In this document: piece by piece, positions 51,296 to 64,000 of the stretch | How positions within the stretch are numbered: the stretch's first letter is position 1 | How the letters are laid out: each line of letters begins with the position of its first letter | Assembly (NCBI GenBank): GCA_023525715.1 | Contig: JAKNSD010000073.1 | Location: forward strand, 456,062-520,061 | DNA from: Cichorium intybus | Lineage: Eukaryota > Streptophyta > Magnoliopsida > Asterales > Asteraceae | Reading direction: 5' to 3' | DNA: 64,000 nt | The notes under the pieces: generated by a model | What the model was told of the DNA's origin: nothing | Databases searched by the model: none | The model's input: only the letters and a program-made list of their open reading frames with translations | Made by a program: the position numbers and the translations under genes

Positions 51296-53740
51296 ACCCC
51301 GGTACATGAAAAATTCTTAATTTTTCAATTTTGTAAAATTCAAAAATTACCTATAATTACACTTTGTGATCATTTTAAACATTTCTATTGTACCTAGGTT
51401 CATGAGAAACTCCTTAAATTTTGAATTTTTTAATGATATTTTTTCTGTTATTTTAACAATTTGTCGTATACCCCGGTACAAGAAAAATCTTAATTTTTTA
51501 ATTTTGTAAAATTCAAAAATTACCTATAATTACACTTTGTGATCATTTTAAACATTTTTGGTGTACCTAGGTTCATGAGAAACTCCTTAAATTTTGAATT
51601 TTTTAATGATATTTTTTCTGTTATTTTTAACAATTTGTCGTGTACCCCGGTACATGAAAAATTCTTAATTTCTCATTTTTGTAAAATTCAAAAATTACCT
51701 ATAATTACACTTTGTGATCATTTTAAACATTTCTGGTGTACCTAGGTTCATGAGAAACTCCTTAAATTTTGAATTTTTTAATGATATTTTTTCTGTTATT
51801 TTTAACAATTTGTCGTGTAACCCGATACATGAAATATTCTTAATTTTTCAATTTTTGTAAAATTCAAAAATTACCTATAATTACACTTTTTGGTCATTTT
51901 AAACATTTCTGGTGTACCTAGGTTCATGAGAAACTCCTTAAATTTTGAATTTTTTAATGATATTTTTTCTGTTATTTTTAACAATTTCTCGTGTACCCTG
52001 GTACATGAAAAATTCTTAATTTTTGAATTTTGTAAAATTCAAAAATTAATTATAATTACACTTTATGATCATTTTAAACATTTCTAGTGTACCTAGGTTC
52101 ATGAGAAAACTCCTTAAATTTTGAATTTTTTAATGATATTTTTCTGTTATTTTTAACAATATGTCGTGTACCCCGGTATACGAAAAATTCTTAATTTTGA
52201 ATTTTATTAAAATTCAAAAATTACCTATAATTACACTTTATGATCATTTTAAAACATTTATGGTGTAGCTGGGTTCATGAGAAACTCCTTAAATTTTGAA
52301 TTTTTAATGATATTTTTTTGTTATTTTTAACAATTTGTCGTGTACCCCGGTACATGAAAAATTCTTAATTTTTCAATTTTTGTAAAATTCAAAATTACCT
52401 ATAATTACACTTTGTGATCATTTTAAACATTTCTGGTGTACCTAGGTTCATGAGAAACTCCTTAAATTTTGAATTTTTAATGATATTTTTTCTGTTATTT
52501 TTAACAATTTGTCGTGTAACCCGGTACATGAAAAATTATTAATTTTTCAATTTTTGTAAAATTCAAAAATTACCTATAATTACAATTTGTGGTCATTTTA
52601 AACATTTCTGGTGTACCTAGGTTCATGAGAATCTCCTTAAATTTTGAATTTTTAATGATATTTTTTCTGTTATTTTTAACAATTTGTCGTATAACCCGGT
52701 ACATGAAAAATTCTTAATTTTTCAATTTTGTAAAATTCAAAAATTACATATAATTACACTTTGTGATCATTTTAAAAATTTCTGGTGTACCTGGGTTCAT
52801 GAGAAACTCTTTAAATTTTGAATTTTTTAATGATATTTTTCTGTTATTTTTAACAATATGTCGTGTACCCCGGTACATGAAAAATTCTTAATTTTTGAAT
52901 TTTATTAAAATTCAAAAATTACAGGTAATTACACTTTATTATCATTTTAAAACATTTATGGTGTAGCTGGGTTCATGAGAAACTCCTTAAATTTTGAATT
53001 TTTAATGATATTTTTTTATGTTATTTTTAACAATTTGTCGTGTACCCCGGTACTTGAAAAATTCTTAATTTTTCAATTTTTGTAAAATTCAAAAATTACC
53101 TATAATTACACTTTGTGATCATTTTAAACATTTCTGGTGTACCTAGGTTCATGAGAAACTCCTTAAATTTTGAATTTTTGAATGATATTTTTTTTGTTAT
53201 TTTTAACAATTTGTCGTGTACCCCGGTACATGAAAAATTCTTAATTTTTGAATTTTTGTAAAATTCAAAAATTACCTATAATTACACTTTATAATCATTT
53301 TAAACATTTTTGGTGTACCTGGGTTCATGAGAAACTCCTTAAATTTTGAATTTTTTAATGATATTTTTTCTGTTATTTTTAACAATTTGTCGTGTAACCC
53401 GATACATGAAATATTCTTAGTTTTTCAATTTTTGTAAAATTCAAAAATTACCTATAATTACACTTTTTGGTCATTTTAAACATTTCTGTGTACCTAGGTT
53501 CATGAGAAACTCCTTAAATTTTGAATTTTTTAATGATATTTTTTCTGTTATTTTTAACAATTTCTCGTGTACCCCGGTACATGAAAAATTCTTAATTTTT
53601 GAATTTTTGTAAAATTCAAAAATTAATTATAATTACACTTTATGATCATTTTAAACATTTCTAGTGTACCTGGGTTCATGAGAAACTCCTTAAATTTTGA
53701 AATTTTTTAATGATATTTTTCTGTTATTTTTAACAATTTG
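51296..53740 (+). repeat. 22-mer higher-order repeat, copy 3 (partial)
   Basis: Markers match copies 1 and 2 to about 53,330: TTTTTGAATGATATT at about 49,318 and 53,175, and the P palindrome ending at 52,921. One monomer present in copy 2 then appears to be missing before the CGTGTAACCCGATAC monomer at about 53,390. At about 53,740 the monomer type changes to the right-hand family. Confidence 0.78.
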
Positions 53741-53999
53741 TCGTGTACCCCGGTACATGAAAAATTCCTAATTTTTCAATTTTTGTAAAATTCAAAAATT
53801 ACCTATAATTACACTTTGTGATCATTTTAAAACATTTTTGGTATACCTGGGTTCATGAGAAACTCCTTAAATTTTGAATTTTTTAATGATATTTTTCTGT
53901 TATTTTTTAACAATTTGTCGTGGTACCCTGGTACATGAAAAATTCTTAATTTTTCAATTTTTGTAAAAATTCAAAAATTACCTATAATTACACTTTGTG

Positions 54000-56900
54000 A
54001 TCATTTTAAAAACATTTCTGGTGTACCTGGGTTCATGAGAAACTCCTTAAATTTTGAATTTTTTAATGATATTTTTCTGTTATTTTTAACAATTTGTCGT
54101 GTACCCCGGTACATGAAAAATTCCTAATTTTTCAATTTTTGTAAAATTCAAAAATTACCTATAATTACACTTTGTGATCATTTTAAAACATTTTTGGTAT
54201 ACCTGGGTTCATGAGAAACTCCTTAAATTTTGAATTTTTTAATGATATTTTTTTCTGTTATTTTTAACAATTTGTCGTGTACCCCCGGTACATGAAAAAT
54301 TCCTAATTTTTTCAACTTTTGTAAAATTCAAAAATTACCTATAATTACACTTTGTGATCATTTTAAAACACTTTTGGTGTACCTGGGTTCATGAGAAACT
54401 CCTTAAATTTTGAATTTTTTAATGATATTTTTTATTTTATTTATAACAATTTGTCGTGTACTCCGGTACATGAAAAATTCTTAATTTTTCAATTTTTGTA
54501 AATTCAAAAATTACCTATAATTATACTTTGTGATCATTTTAAAACATTTCTGGCATACCTGGGTTCATGAGAAACTCCTTAAATTTTGAATTTTTTTAAT
54601 GATATTTTTTCTGTTATTTTTAACAATTTGTCGTGTACCGCGGTACATGAAAAATTCTTAATTTTTCAATTTTTGTAAAATTCAAAGATTACCTGTAATT
54701 ACACTTTGTGATCATTTTAAAACATTTCTGGTGTACCTGGGTTCATGAGAAACTCCTTAAATTTTGAATTTTTTAATGATATTTTTCTGTTATTTTTAAC
54801 AATTTGTCGTGTACCCTGGTACATGAAAAATTCTTAATTTTTCAATTTTTGTAAAATTCAAAGATTACCTATAATTACACTTTGTGATCATTTTAAAACA
54901 TTTCTGGTGTACCTGGGTTCATGAGAAATTCCTTAAATTTTAAATTTTTTAATGATATTTTTTCTGTTATTTTTAACAATTTGTCGTGTACCCCGGTACA
55001 TGAAAAATTCCTAATTTTTCAACTTTTGTAAAATTCAAAAATTACCTATAATTACACTTTGTGATCATTTTAAAACATTTTTGGTGTACCTGGGTTCATG
55101 AGAAACTCCTTAAATTTTGATTTTATAATGATATTTTTCTGTTATTTTTAACAATTTGTCGTGTACCCCGGTACATGAAAAATTCTTAATTTTTCAATTT
55201 TTGTAAAATTCAAAAAGTACCTATAATTACACTTTGTGATCATTTTAAAACTTTTCTGGTGTACCTGGGTTCATGAGAAACTCCTTAAATTTTGAATTTT
55301 TTAATGATATTTTTTCTGTTATTTTTAACAATTTGTCGTGTACCCGGTACATGAAAATTCCTAATTTTTCAATTTTTGTAAAATTCAAAAATTACCTATA
55401 ATTACACTTGTGATCATTTTAAAACATTTTTGGTATACCTGGGTTCATGAGAAACTCCTTAAATTTTGAATTTTTTAATGATATTTTTTCTGTTATTTTT
55501 AACAATTTGTCGTGTACCACGGTACATGAAAAATTCCTAATTTTTCAACTTTTGTAAAATTCAAAAATTACCTATAATTACACTTTGTGATCATTTTAAA
55601 ACATTTTTGGTGTACCTGGGTTCATGAGAAACTCCCTCAAATTTTGAATTTTTTAATGATATTTTTTATTTTATTTATAACAATTTGTCGTGTACCCGGT
55701 ACATGAAAAATTCTTAATTTATTCAATTTTTGTAAAATTCAAAAATTACCTATAATTACACTTTGTGATCATTTTAAAACATTTCTGGTGTACCTGGGTT
55801 CTTGAGAAATTCCTTAAATTTTAAATTTTTTAATGATATTTTTTCTGTTATTTTTAACAATTTGTCGTGTACCCCGGTACATGAAAAATTCCTAATTTTT
55901 CAACTTTTGTAAAATTCAAAAATTACCTATAATTACACTTTGTGATCATTTTAAAACATTTTTGGTGTACCTGGGTTCATGAGAAACTCCTTAAATTTTG
56001 AATTTTTAATGATATTTTTTTCTGTTATTTTTAACAATTTGTCGTGTACCCCGGTACATGAAAAATTCTTAATTTTTCAATTTTTGTAAAATTCAAAAAT
56101 TACCTATAATTACACTTTATGATCATTTTAAAACATTTCTGGTATACTTGGGTTCATGAGAAACTCCTTAAATTTTGAATTTTTAATGATATTTTTTCTG
56201 TTATTTTTAACAATTTGTCGTGTACACCGGTACATGAAAAATTCCTAATTTTTCAACTTTTGTAAAATTCAAAAATTACCTATAATTACACTTTGTGATC
56301 ATTTTAAAACATTTTTAGTGTACCTGGGTTCATGAGAAAACTCCTTAAATTTTGAATTTTTTAATGATATTTTTTATTTTATTTATAACAATTTGTCGTG
56401 TACCCCGGTACATGAAAAATTCTTAATTTTTCAATTTTTGTAAAATTCAAAAATCACTTATAATTACACTTTGTGATCATTTTAAAACATTTCTGGCATA
56501 CCTGGGTTCTTGAGAAACTCCTTATATTTTGAATTTTTTAATGATATTTTTTCTGTTATTTTTAACAATTTGTCGTGTACCCCGGTACATGAAAAATTCT
56601 TAATTTTCAATTTTTGTAAAATTCAAAAATTACCTATAATTACACTTTGTGATCATTTTAAAACATTTTTGGTGTACCTGCGTTCATGAGAAACTCCTTA
56701 AATTTTGAATTTTTTAATGATATTTTTTATTTTATTTATAACAATTTGTCGTGTACCCCGGTACATGAAAAATTCTTAATTTTTCAATTTTTGTAAAATT
56801 CAAAGATTACATTTAATTACACTTTGTGATCATTTTAAAACATTTCTGGCGTACCTGGGTTCTTGAGAAACTCCTTAAATTTTGAATTTTTTAATGATAT

Positions 56901-58200
56901 TTTTTCTGTTATTTTTAACAATTTGTCGTGTACCCCGGTACATGAAAAATTCTTAATTTTTCAATTTTTGTAAAATTCAAAGATTACCTTTAATTACACT
57001 TTGTGATCATTTTAAAACATTTCTGGTGTACCTGGGTTCATGAGAAACTCCTTAAATTTTGAATTTTTTAATGATATTTTTCTGTTATTTTTAACTATTT
57101 GTCGTGTACCCTGGTACATGAAAAATTCTTAATTTTCAATTTTTGTAAAATTCAAAAATTACCTATAATTACACTTTGTGATCATTTTAAAAACATTTCT
57201 GGTGTACCTGGGTTCATGAGAAACTCCTTAAATTTTGAATTTTTAATGATATTTTTCTGTTATTTTTAACAATTTGTCGTGTACCCCGGTACATGAAAAA
57301 TTCCTAATTTTTCAATTTTTGTAAAATTCAAAAATTACCTATAATTACACTTTGTTGATCATTTTAAAACATTTTTGGTATACCTGGGTTCATGAGAAAC
57401 TCCTTAAATTTTGAATTTTTTAATGATATTTTTTCTGTTATTTTTAACAATTTGTCGTGTACCCCGGTACATGAAAAATTCCTAATTTTTCAACTTTTGT
57501 AAAATTCAAAAATTACCTATAATTACACTTTGTGATCATTTTAAAACACTTTTGGGTGTACCTGGGTTCATGAGAAACTTCTTAAATTTTGAATTTTTTA
57601 ATGATATTTTTTATTTTATTTATAACAATTTGTCGTGTACCCCGGTACATGAAAAATTCTTAATTTTTCAATTTTTGTAAAATTCAAAAATTACCTATAA
57701 TTACACTTTGTGATCATTTTAAAACATTTCTGGCATACCTGGGTTCTTGAGAAACTCCTTAAATTTTGAATTTTTTAATGATATTTTTTCTGTTATTTTT
57801 AACAATTTGTCGTGTACCGCGGTACATGAAAAATTCTTAATTTTTCAATTTTTGTAAAATTCAAAGATTACCTGTAATTACACTTTGTGATCATTTTAAA
57901 ACATTTCTGGTGTACCTGGGTTCATGAGAAACTCCTTAAATTTTGAATTTTTTAATGATATTTTTCTGTTATTTTTAACAATTTGTCGTGTAGCCTGGTA
58001 CATGAAAAATTCTTAATTTTCAATTTTTGTAAAATTCAAAGATTACCTATAATTACACTTTGTGATCATTTTAAAACATTTCTGGTGTACCTGGGTTCAT
58101 GAGAAACTCCTTAAATTTTGAATTTTTTAATGATATTTTTCTGTTATTTTTAACAATTTGTCGTGTACCCTGGTACATGAAAAATTCTTAATTTTTCAAT
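54000..58200 (+). repeat. 18-monomer spacing within the right-hand subfamily
   Basis: GTACCGCGG at 54,640 recurs at 57,819 (3,179 bp). AAAACACTTTTGG near 54,369 and GGTATACCTGGG near 54,194 recur at about the same distance. The intervening monomers are a mixture, with second-core centres CC, C, AC and CT. Confidence 0.65.
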
Positions 58201-58479
58201 TTTTGTAAAATTCAAAAATTACCTATAATTACACTTTGTGATCATTTTAAAACATTTCTGGTGTACCTGGGTTCATGAGAAACTCCTTAAATTTTGAATT
58301 TTTTAATGATATTTTTTTTGTTATTTTTAACAATTTGTCGTGTACCCCGGTACATGAAAAATTCCTAATTTTTCAATTTTTGTAAATTCAAAAATTACCT
58401 ATAATTACACTTTGTGATCATTTTAAAACATTTTTGGTGTACCTGGGTTCATGAGAAACTCCTTAAATTTTGAATTTTT

Positions 58480-60069
58480 TAATGATATTTTTTCTGTTAT
58501 TTTTAACAATTTGTCGTGTACCCCGGTACATGAAAAATTCTTAATTTTTCAATTTTTGTAAAATTCAAAAATTACCTATAATTACACTTTGTGATCATTT
58601 TAAAAACATTTCTGGTGTACCTGGGTTCATGAGAAACTCCTTAAATTTTGAATTTTTTAATGATATTTTTCTGTTATTTTTAACAATTTGTCGTGTACCA
58701 TGGTACATGAAAAATTCCTAATTTTTCAATTTTTGTAAAATTCAAAAATTACCTATAATTACACTTTGTGATCATTTTAAAACATTTTTGGTATACCTGG
58801 GTTCATGAGAAACTCCTTAAATTTTGAATTTTTTAATGATATTTTTTCTGTTATTTTTAACAATTTGTCGTGTACCCCGGTACATGAAAAATTCCTAATT
58901 TTTCAACTTTTGTAAAATTCAAAAATTACCTATAATTACACTTTGTGATCATTTTAAAACACTTTTGGTGTACCTGGGTTCATGAGAAACTCCTTAAATT
59001 TTGAATTTTTTAATGATATTTTTTTTTTATTTATAACAATTTGTCGTATACCCCGGTACATGAAAAATTCTTAATTTTTCAATTTTTGTAAAATTCAAAA
59101 ATTACCTATAATTACACTTTGTGATCATTTTAAAACATTTCTGGCATACCTGGGTTCTTGAGAAACTCCTTAAATTTTGAATTTTTTAATGATATTTTTT
59201 CTGTTATTTTTAACAATTTGTCGTGTACCGCGGGTACATGAAAAATTCTTAATTTTTCAATTTTTGTAAAATTCAAAGATTACCTGTAATTACACTTTGT
59301 GATCATTTTAAAACATTTCTGGTGTACCTGGTTTCATGAGAAACTCCTTAAATTTTGAATTTTTTAATGATATTTTTCTGTTATTTTTAACAATTTGTCG
59401 TGTACCCTGGTACATGAAAAATTCTTAATTTTACAATTTTTGTAAAATTCAAAGATTACCTATAATTACACTTTGTGATCATTTTAAAACATTTCTGGTG
59501 TACCTGGGTTCATGAGAAACTCCTTAAATTTTGAATTTTTTAATGATATTTTTCTGTTATTTTTAACAATTTGTCGTGTACCCCCGGTACATGAAAAATT
59601 CCTAATTTTTCAATTTTTGTAAAATTCAAAAATTACCTATAATTACACTTTGTGATCATTTTAAAACATTTTTGGTATACTTGGGTTCATGAGAAACTCC
59701 TTAAATTTTGAATTTTTTAATGATATTTTTTCTGTTATTTTTAACAATTTGTCGTGTACCCCGGTACATGAAAAATTCCTAATTTTTCAACTTTTGTAAA
59801 ATTCAAAAATTACCTATAATTACACTTTGTGATCATTTTAAAACATTTTTAGTGTACCTGGGTTCATGAGAAACTCCTTAAATTTTGAATTTTTTAATGA
59901 TATTTTTTATTTTATTTATAACAATTTGTCGTGTACCCCGGTACATGAAAAATTCTTAATTTTTCAATTTTTGTAAAATTCAAAAATCACTTATAATTAC
60001 ACTTTGTGATTATTTTAAAACATTTCTGGCGTACCTGGGTTCTTGAGAAACTCCTTAAATTTTGAATTT
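58480..60069 (+). repeat. 9-mer higher-order repeat, copy 1 (about 1,590 bp)
   Basis: Markers recur at +1,588 to +1,591: GTACCATGGTAC (58,700/60,291), the TTGTCGTATACC monomer (59,041/60,631), GTACCGCGG (59,230/60,820), CCTGGTTTCATG (59,331/60,920), AATTTTACAATTTTTG (about 59,432/61,021) and TTTTTAGTGTACC (59,851/61,439). Differences are one-base changes in runs. Confidence 0.86.
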
Positions 60070-61659
60070 TTTAATGATATTTTTTCTGTTATTTTTAACA
60101 ATTTGTCGTGTACCCCGGTACATGAAAAATTCTTAATTTTTCAATTTTTGTAAAATTCAAAAATTACCTATAATTACACTTTGTGATCATTTTAAAACAT
60201 TTCTGGTGTACCTGGGTTCATGAGAAACTCCTTAAATTTTGAATTTTTTAATGATATTTTTCTGTTATTTTTAACAATTTGTCGTGTACCATGGTACATG
60301 AAAAATTCCTAATTTTTCAATTTTTGTAAAATTCAAAAATTACCTATAATTACACTTTGTGATCATTTTAAAACATTTTTGGTATACCTGGGTTCATGAG
60401 AAACTCCTTAAATTTTGAATTTTTTAATGATATTTTTTCTGTTATTTTTAACAATTTGTCGTGTACCCCGGTACATGAAAAATTCCTAATTTTTCAACTT
60501 TTGTAAAATTCAAAAATTACCTATAATTACACTTTGTGATCATTTTAAAACACTTTTGGTGTACCTGGGTTCATGAGAAACTCCTTAAATTTTGAATTTT
60601 TTAATGATATTTTTTTTTATTTATAACAATTTGTCGTATACCCCGGTACATGAAAAATTCTTAATTTTTCAATTTTTGTAAAATTCAAAAATTACCTATA
60701 ATTACACTTTGTGATCATTTTAAAACATTTCTGGCATACCTGGGTTCTTGAGAAACTCCTTAAATTTTGAATTTTTTAATGATATTTTTTCTGTTATTTT
60801 TAACAATTTGTCGTGTACCGCGGTACATGAAAAATTCTTAATTTTTCAATTTTTGTAAAATTCAAAGATTACCTGTAATTACACTTTGTGATCATTTTAA
60901 AACATTTCTGGTGTACCTGGTTTCATGAGAAACTCCTTAAATTTTGAATTTTTTAATGATATTTTTCTGTTATTTTTAACAATTTGTCGTGTACCCTGGT
61001 ACATGAAAAATTCTTAATTTTACAATTTTTGTAAAATTCAAAGATTACCTATAATTACACTTTGTGATCATTTTAAAACATTTCTGGTGTACCTGGGTTC
61101 ATGAGAAACTCCTTAAATTTTGAATTTTTTAATGATATTTTTCTGTTATTTTTAACAATTTGTCGTGTACCCCGGTACATGAAAAATTCCTAATTTTTCA
61201 ATTTTTGTAAAATTCAAAAATTACCTATAATTACACTTTGTGATCATTTTAAAACATTTTTGGTATACTTGGGTTCATGAGAAACTCCTTAAATTTTGAA
61301 TTTTTTAATGATATTTTTTCTGTTATTTTTAACAATTTGTCGTGTACCCCGGTACATGAAAAATTCCTAATTTTTCAACTTTTGTAAAATTCAAAAATTA
61401 CCTATAATTACACTTTGTGATCATTTTAAAACATTTTTAGTGTACCTGGGTTCATGAGAAACTCCTTAAATTTTGAATTTTTTAATGATATTTTTTATTT
61501 TATTTATAACAATTTGTCGTGTACCCCGGTACATGAAAAATTCTTAATTTTTCAATTTTTGTAAAATTCAAAAATCACTTATAATTACACTTTGTGATTA
61601 TTTTAAAACATTTCTGGCGTACCTGGGTTCTTGAGAAACTCCTTAAATTTTGAATTTTT
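60070..61659 (+). repeat. 9-mer higher-order repeat, copy 2 (about 1,590 bp)
   Basis: This is the tandem second copy of the preceding 9-mer. Afterwards the TTTTTAGTGTACC marker returns at 884 bp (five monomers, 62,323) and then 1,412 bp (eight monomers, 63,735). Shortened or rearranged versions of the unit therefore continue to the window end. Confidence 0.84.
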
Positions 61660-64000
61660 TAATGATATTTTTTCTGTTATTTTTAACAATTTGTCGTGTA
61701 CCCCGGTACATGAAAAATTCTTAATTTTTCAATTTTTGTAAAATTCAAAAATTACCTATAATTACACTTTGTGATCATTTTAAAACATTTCTGGTGTACC
61801 TGGGTTCATGAGAAACTCCTTAAATTTTGAATTTTTTAATGATATTTTTCTGTTATTTTTAAAAATTTGTCGTGTACCCTGGTACATGAAAAATTCTTAA
61901 TTTTTCAATTTTTGTAAAATTCAAAAATTACCTATAATTACACTTTGTGATCATTTTAAAACATTTCTGGTGTACCTGGGTTCATGAGAAACTCCTTAAA
62001 TTTTGAATTTTTTAATGATATTTTTTCTGTTATTTTTAACAATTTGTCGTGTACCCCGGTACATGAAAAATTCCTAATTTTTCAATTTTTGTAAAATTCA
62101 AAAATTACCTATAATTACACTTTGTGATCATTTTAAAACATTTTTGGTATACTTGGGTTCATGAAAAACTCCTTAAATTTTGAATTTTTTAATGATATTT
62201 TTTCTGTTATTTTTAACAATTTGTCGTGTACCCCGGTACATGAAAAATTCCTAATTTTTCAACTTTTGTAAAATTCAAAAATTACCTATAATTACACTTT
62301 GTGATCATTTTAAAACATTTTTAGTGTACCTGGGTTCATGAGAAACTCCTTAAATTTTGAATTTTTTAATGATATTTTTTATTTTATTTATAACAATTTG
62401 TCGTGTACCCCGGTACATGAAAAATTCTTAATTTTTCAATTTTTGTAAAATTCAAAAATCACTTATAATTACACTTTGTGATCATTTTAAAACATTTCTG
62501 GCATACCTGGGTTCTTGAGAAACTCCTTAAATTTTGAATTTTTTAATGATATTTTTTCTGTTATTTTTAACAATTTGTCGTGTACCCCGGTACATGAAAA
62601 ATTCTTAATTTTTCAATTTTTGTAAAATTCAAAAATTACCTATAATTACACTTTGTGATCATTTTAAAACATTTCTGGTGTACCTGGGTTCATGAGAAAC
62701 TCCTTAAATTTTGAATTTTTTAATGATATTTTTCTGTTATTTTTAACAATTTGTCGTGTACCCTGGTACATGAAAAATTCTTAATTTTTCAATTTTTGTA
62801 AAATTCAAAGATTACCTATAATTACACTTTGTGATCATTTTAAAACATTTCTGGTGTACCTGGGTTCATGAGAAACTCCTTAAATTTTGAATTTTTAATG
62901 ATATTTTTCTGTTATTTTTAAAAATTTGTCGTGTACCCTGGTACATGAAAAATTCTTAATTTTTCAATTTTTGTAAAATTCAAAAATTACCTATAATTAC
63001 ACTTTGTGATCATTTTAAAACATTTCTGGTGTACCTGGGTTCATGAGAAACTCCTTAAATTTTGAATTTTTTAATGATATTTTTTCTGTTATTTTTAACA
63101 ATTTGTCGTGTACCCCGGTACATGAAAAATTCTTAATTTTTCAATTTTTGTAAAATTCAAAAATTACCTATAATTACACTTTGTGATCATTTTAAAACAT
63201 TTCTGGTGTACCTGGGTTCATGAGAAACTCCTTAAATTTTGAATTTTTTAATGATATTTTTCTGTTATTTTTAAAAATTTGTCGTGTACCCTGGTACATG
63301 AAAAATTCCTAATTTTTCAATTTTTGTAAAATTCAAAAATTACCTATAATTACACTTTGTGATCATTTTAAAACATTTCTGGTGTACCTGGGTTCATGAG
63401 AAACTCCTTAAATTTTGAATTTTTTAATGATATTTTTTCTGTTATTTTTAACAATTTGTCGTGTACCCCGGTACATGAAAAATTCCTAATTTTTCAATTT
63501 TTGTAAAATTCAAAAATTACCTATAATTACACTTTGTGATCATTTTAAAACATTTTTGGTATACTTGGGTTCATGAGAAACTCCTTAAATTTTGAATTTT
63601 TTAATGATATTTTTTCTGTTATTTTTAACAATTTGTCGTGTACCCCGGTACATGAAAAATTCCTAATTTTTCAACTTTTGTAAAATTCAAAAATTACCTA
63701 TAATTACACTTTGTGATCATTTTAAAACATTTTTAGTGTACCTGGGTTCATGAGAAACTCCTTAAATTTTGAATTTTTTAATGATATTTTTTATTTTATT
63801 TATAACAATTTGTCGTGTACCCCGGTACATGAAAAATTCTTAATTTTTCAATTTTTGTAAAATTCAAAAATTACTTATAATTACACTTTGTGATCATTTT
63901 AAAACATTTCTGGCATACCTGGGTTCTTGAGAAACTCCTTAAATTTTGAATTTTTTAATGATATTTTTTCTGTTATTTTTAACAATTTGTCGTGTACCCC

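Larger units (their letters stand above)
1..64000 (+). repeat. Tandem satellite array, about 175-177 bp monomer, all copies in one orientation
   Basis: The landmark words GGTTCATGAGAAACTCC and TTTGTCGTGTACCCCGG recur every 175-177 bp from the first base to the last. For example, the CTTAA landmark lies at 6, 181 and 357. No copy is inverted and no non-satellite sequence interrupts the array, so every long stretch without a gene in this window holds only satellite. About 364 monomers fit in the window. A hand count of one monomer gives 43 G+C in 175 bases. The length is close to one nucleosome plus linker, as in many centromeric satellites of plants and animals. A centromeric or heterochromatic role is inferred from length, dyads and higher-order structure; nothing here proves it. 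No coding potential is supported: reading frames stop within about 100 codons and simply follow the repeat. Confidence 0.99.
53741..64000 (+). repeat. Distinct satellite subfamily (AAAAC / CCTGGG type)
   Basis: From here nearly all monomers read TTTTAAAACATTT (one extra A) and GTGTACCTGGGTTC. Many read ATTCCTAATTTTTC in place of ATTCTTAATTTTTC. A further subtype has TTTTTATTTTATTTATAAC in the T tract (54,431; 56,371; 57,611; 59,907; 61,495; 62,378; 63,790 regions). Monomer length is nearer 176-177 bp. Perfect 33-bp palindromes are absent. The array is still running at the end of the window. Confidence 0.88.

Noticed and set aside
1..64000. CRISPR array or bacterial iteron origin
   Set aside because: There are no unique spacers between short repeats. 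The entire 175-bp period is repeated, and the scale (hundreds of copies with nested higher-order units) is that of eukaryotic satellite DNA.

Overview
The whole window is one uninterrupted tandem array of an AT-rich satellite DNA with a 175-177 bp monomer. Every monomer reads in the same orientation and the array runs off both ends. At about 175.6 bp per copy the window holds roughly 364 monomers. A hand count of one monomer gives about 25% G+C. I found no gene, RNA gene, transposon, CRISPR array or unique-sequence island. The short open reading frames are satellite read-through: they recur at multiples of the monomer length and have no gene-like features. The organism must be a eukaryote with large satellite blocks, and a centromeric or pericentromeric location is likely from the monomer length and higher-order organisation. 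I cannot name the species or clade from the sequence. The repeat resembles no satellite I can recall with confidence.

Each monomer is itself an old duplication. Two diverged halves start 78 bp and 97 bp apart, and each carries a GTGTACC-N-GG(T)-CATGA core. Each half has a short dyad at the matching place: one around ACCTAGGT, the other GTACC-CC-GGTAC. A third, longer A/T-rich inverted repeat (33 bp, 15-16 bp arms) follows the second dyad. In one monomer subtype it becomes a perfect palindrome. The only two CpGs of the consensus monomer lie in the second dyad, and many variants there are C-to-T or G-to-A changes.

Layout by higher-order repeat (HOR) domain, from diagnostic variants: 1-4.4 kb, 8-mer (1,406 bp) tandem pair inside an 18-mer (3,163 bp) pair. 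4.4-9.1 kb, 11-mer (1,932 bp) tandem pair, with part of the region repeated 7,559 bp downstream. 9.1-12.4 kb, mixed monomers. 12.4-13.8 kb, that downstream copy. 13.8-20.5 kb, interleaved 10-mer and 14-mer spacing. 20.5-33.2 kb, 4-mer, 5-mer, 14-mer and 16-mer units nested in each other. 33.2-40.3 kb, a 2.7 kb block repeated at 4,257 bp. 39.4-43.5 kb, a 6-mer (about 1,053 bp) array. 43.6-53.7 kb, a 22-mer (about 3,857 bp) array with many single-base homopolymer indels. 53.74-64 kb, a distinct monomer family with an extra A and a CCTGGG core, partly arranged as 9-mers (about 1,590 bp). The pattern is that expected from repeated unequal exchange or segmental amplification within a satellite.
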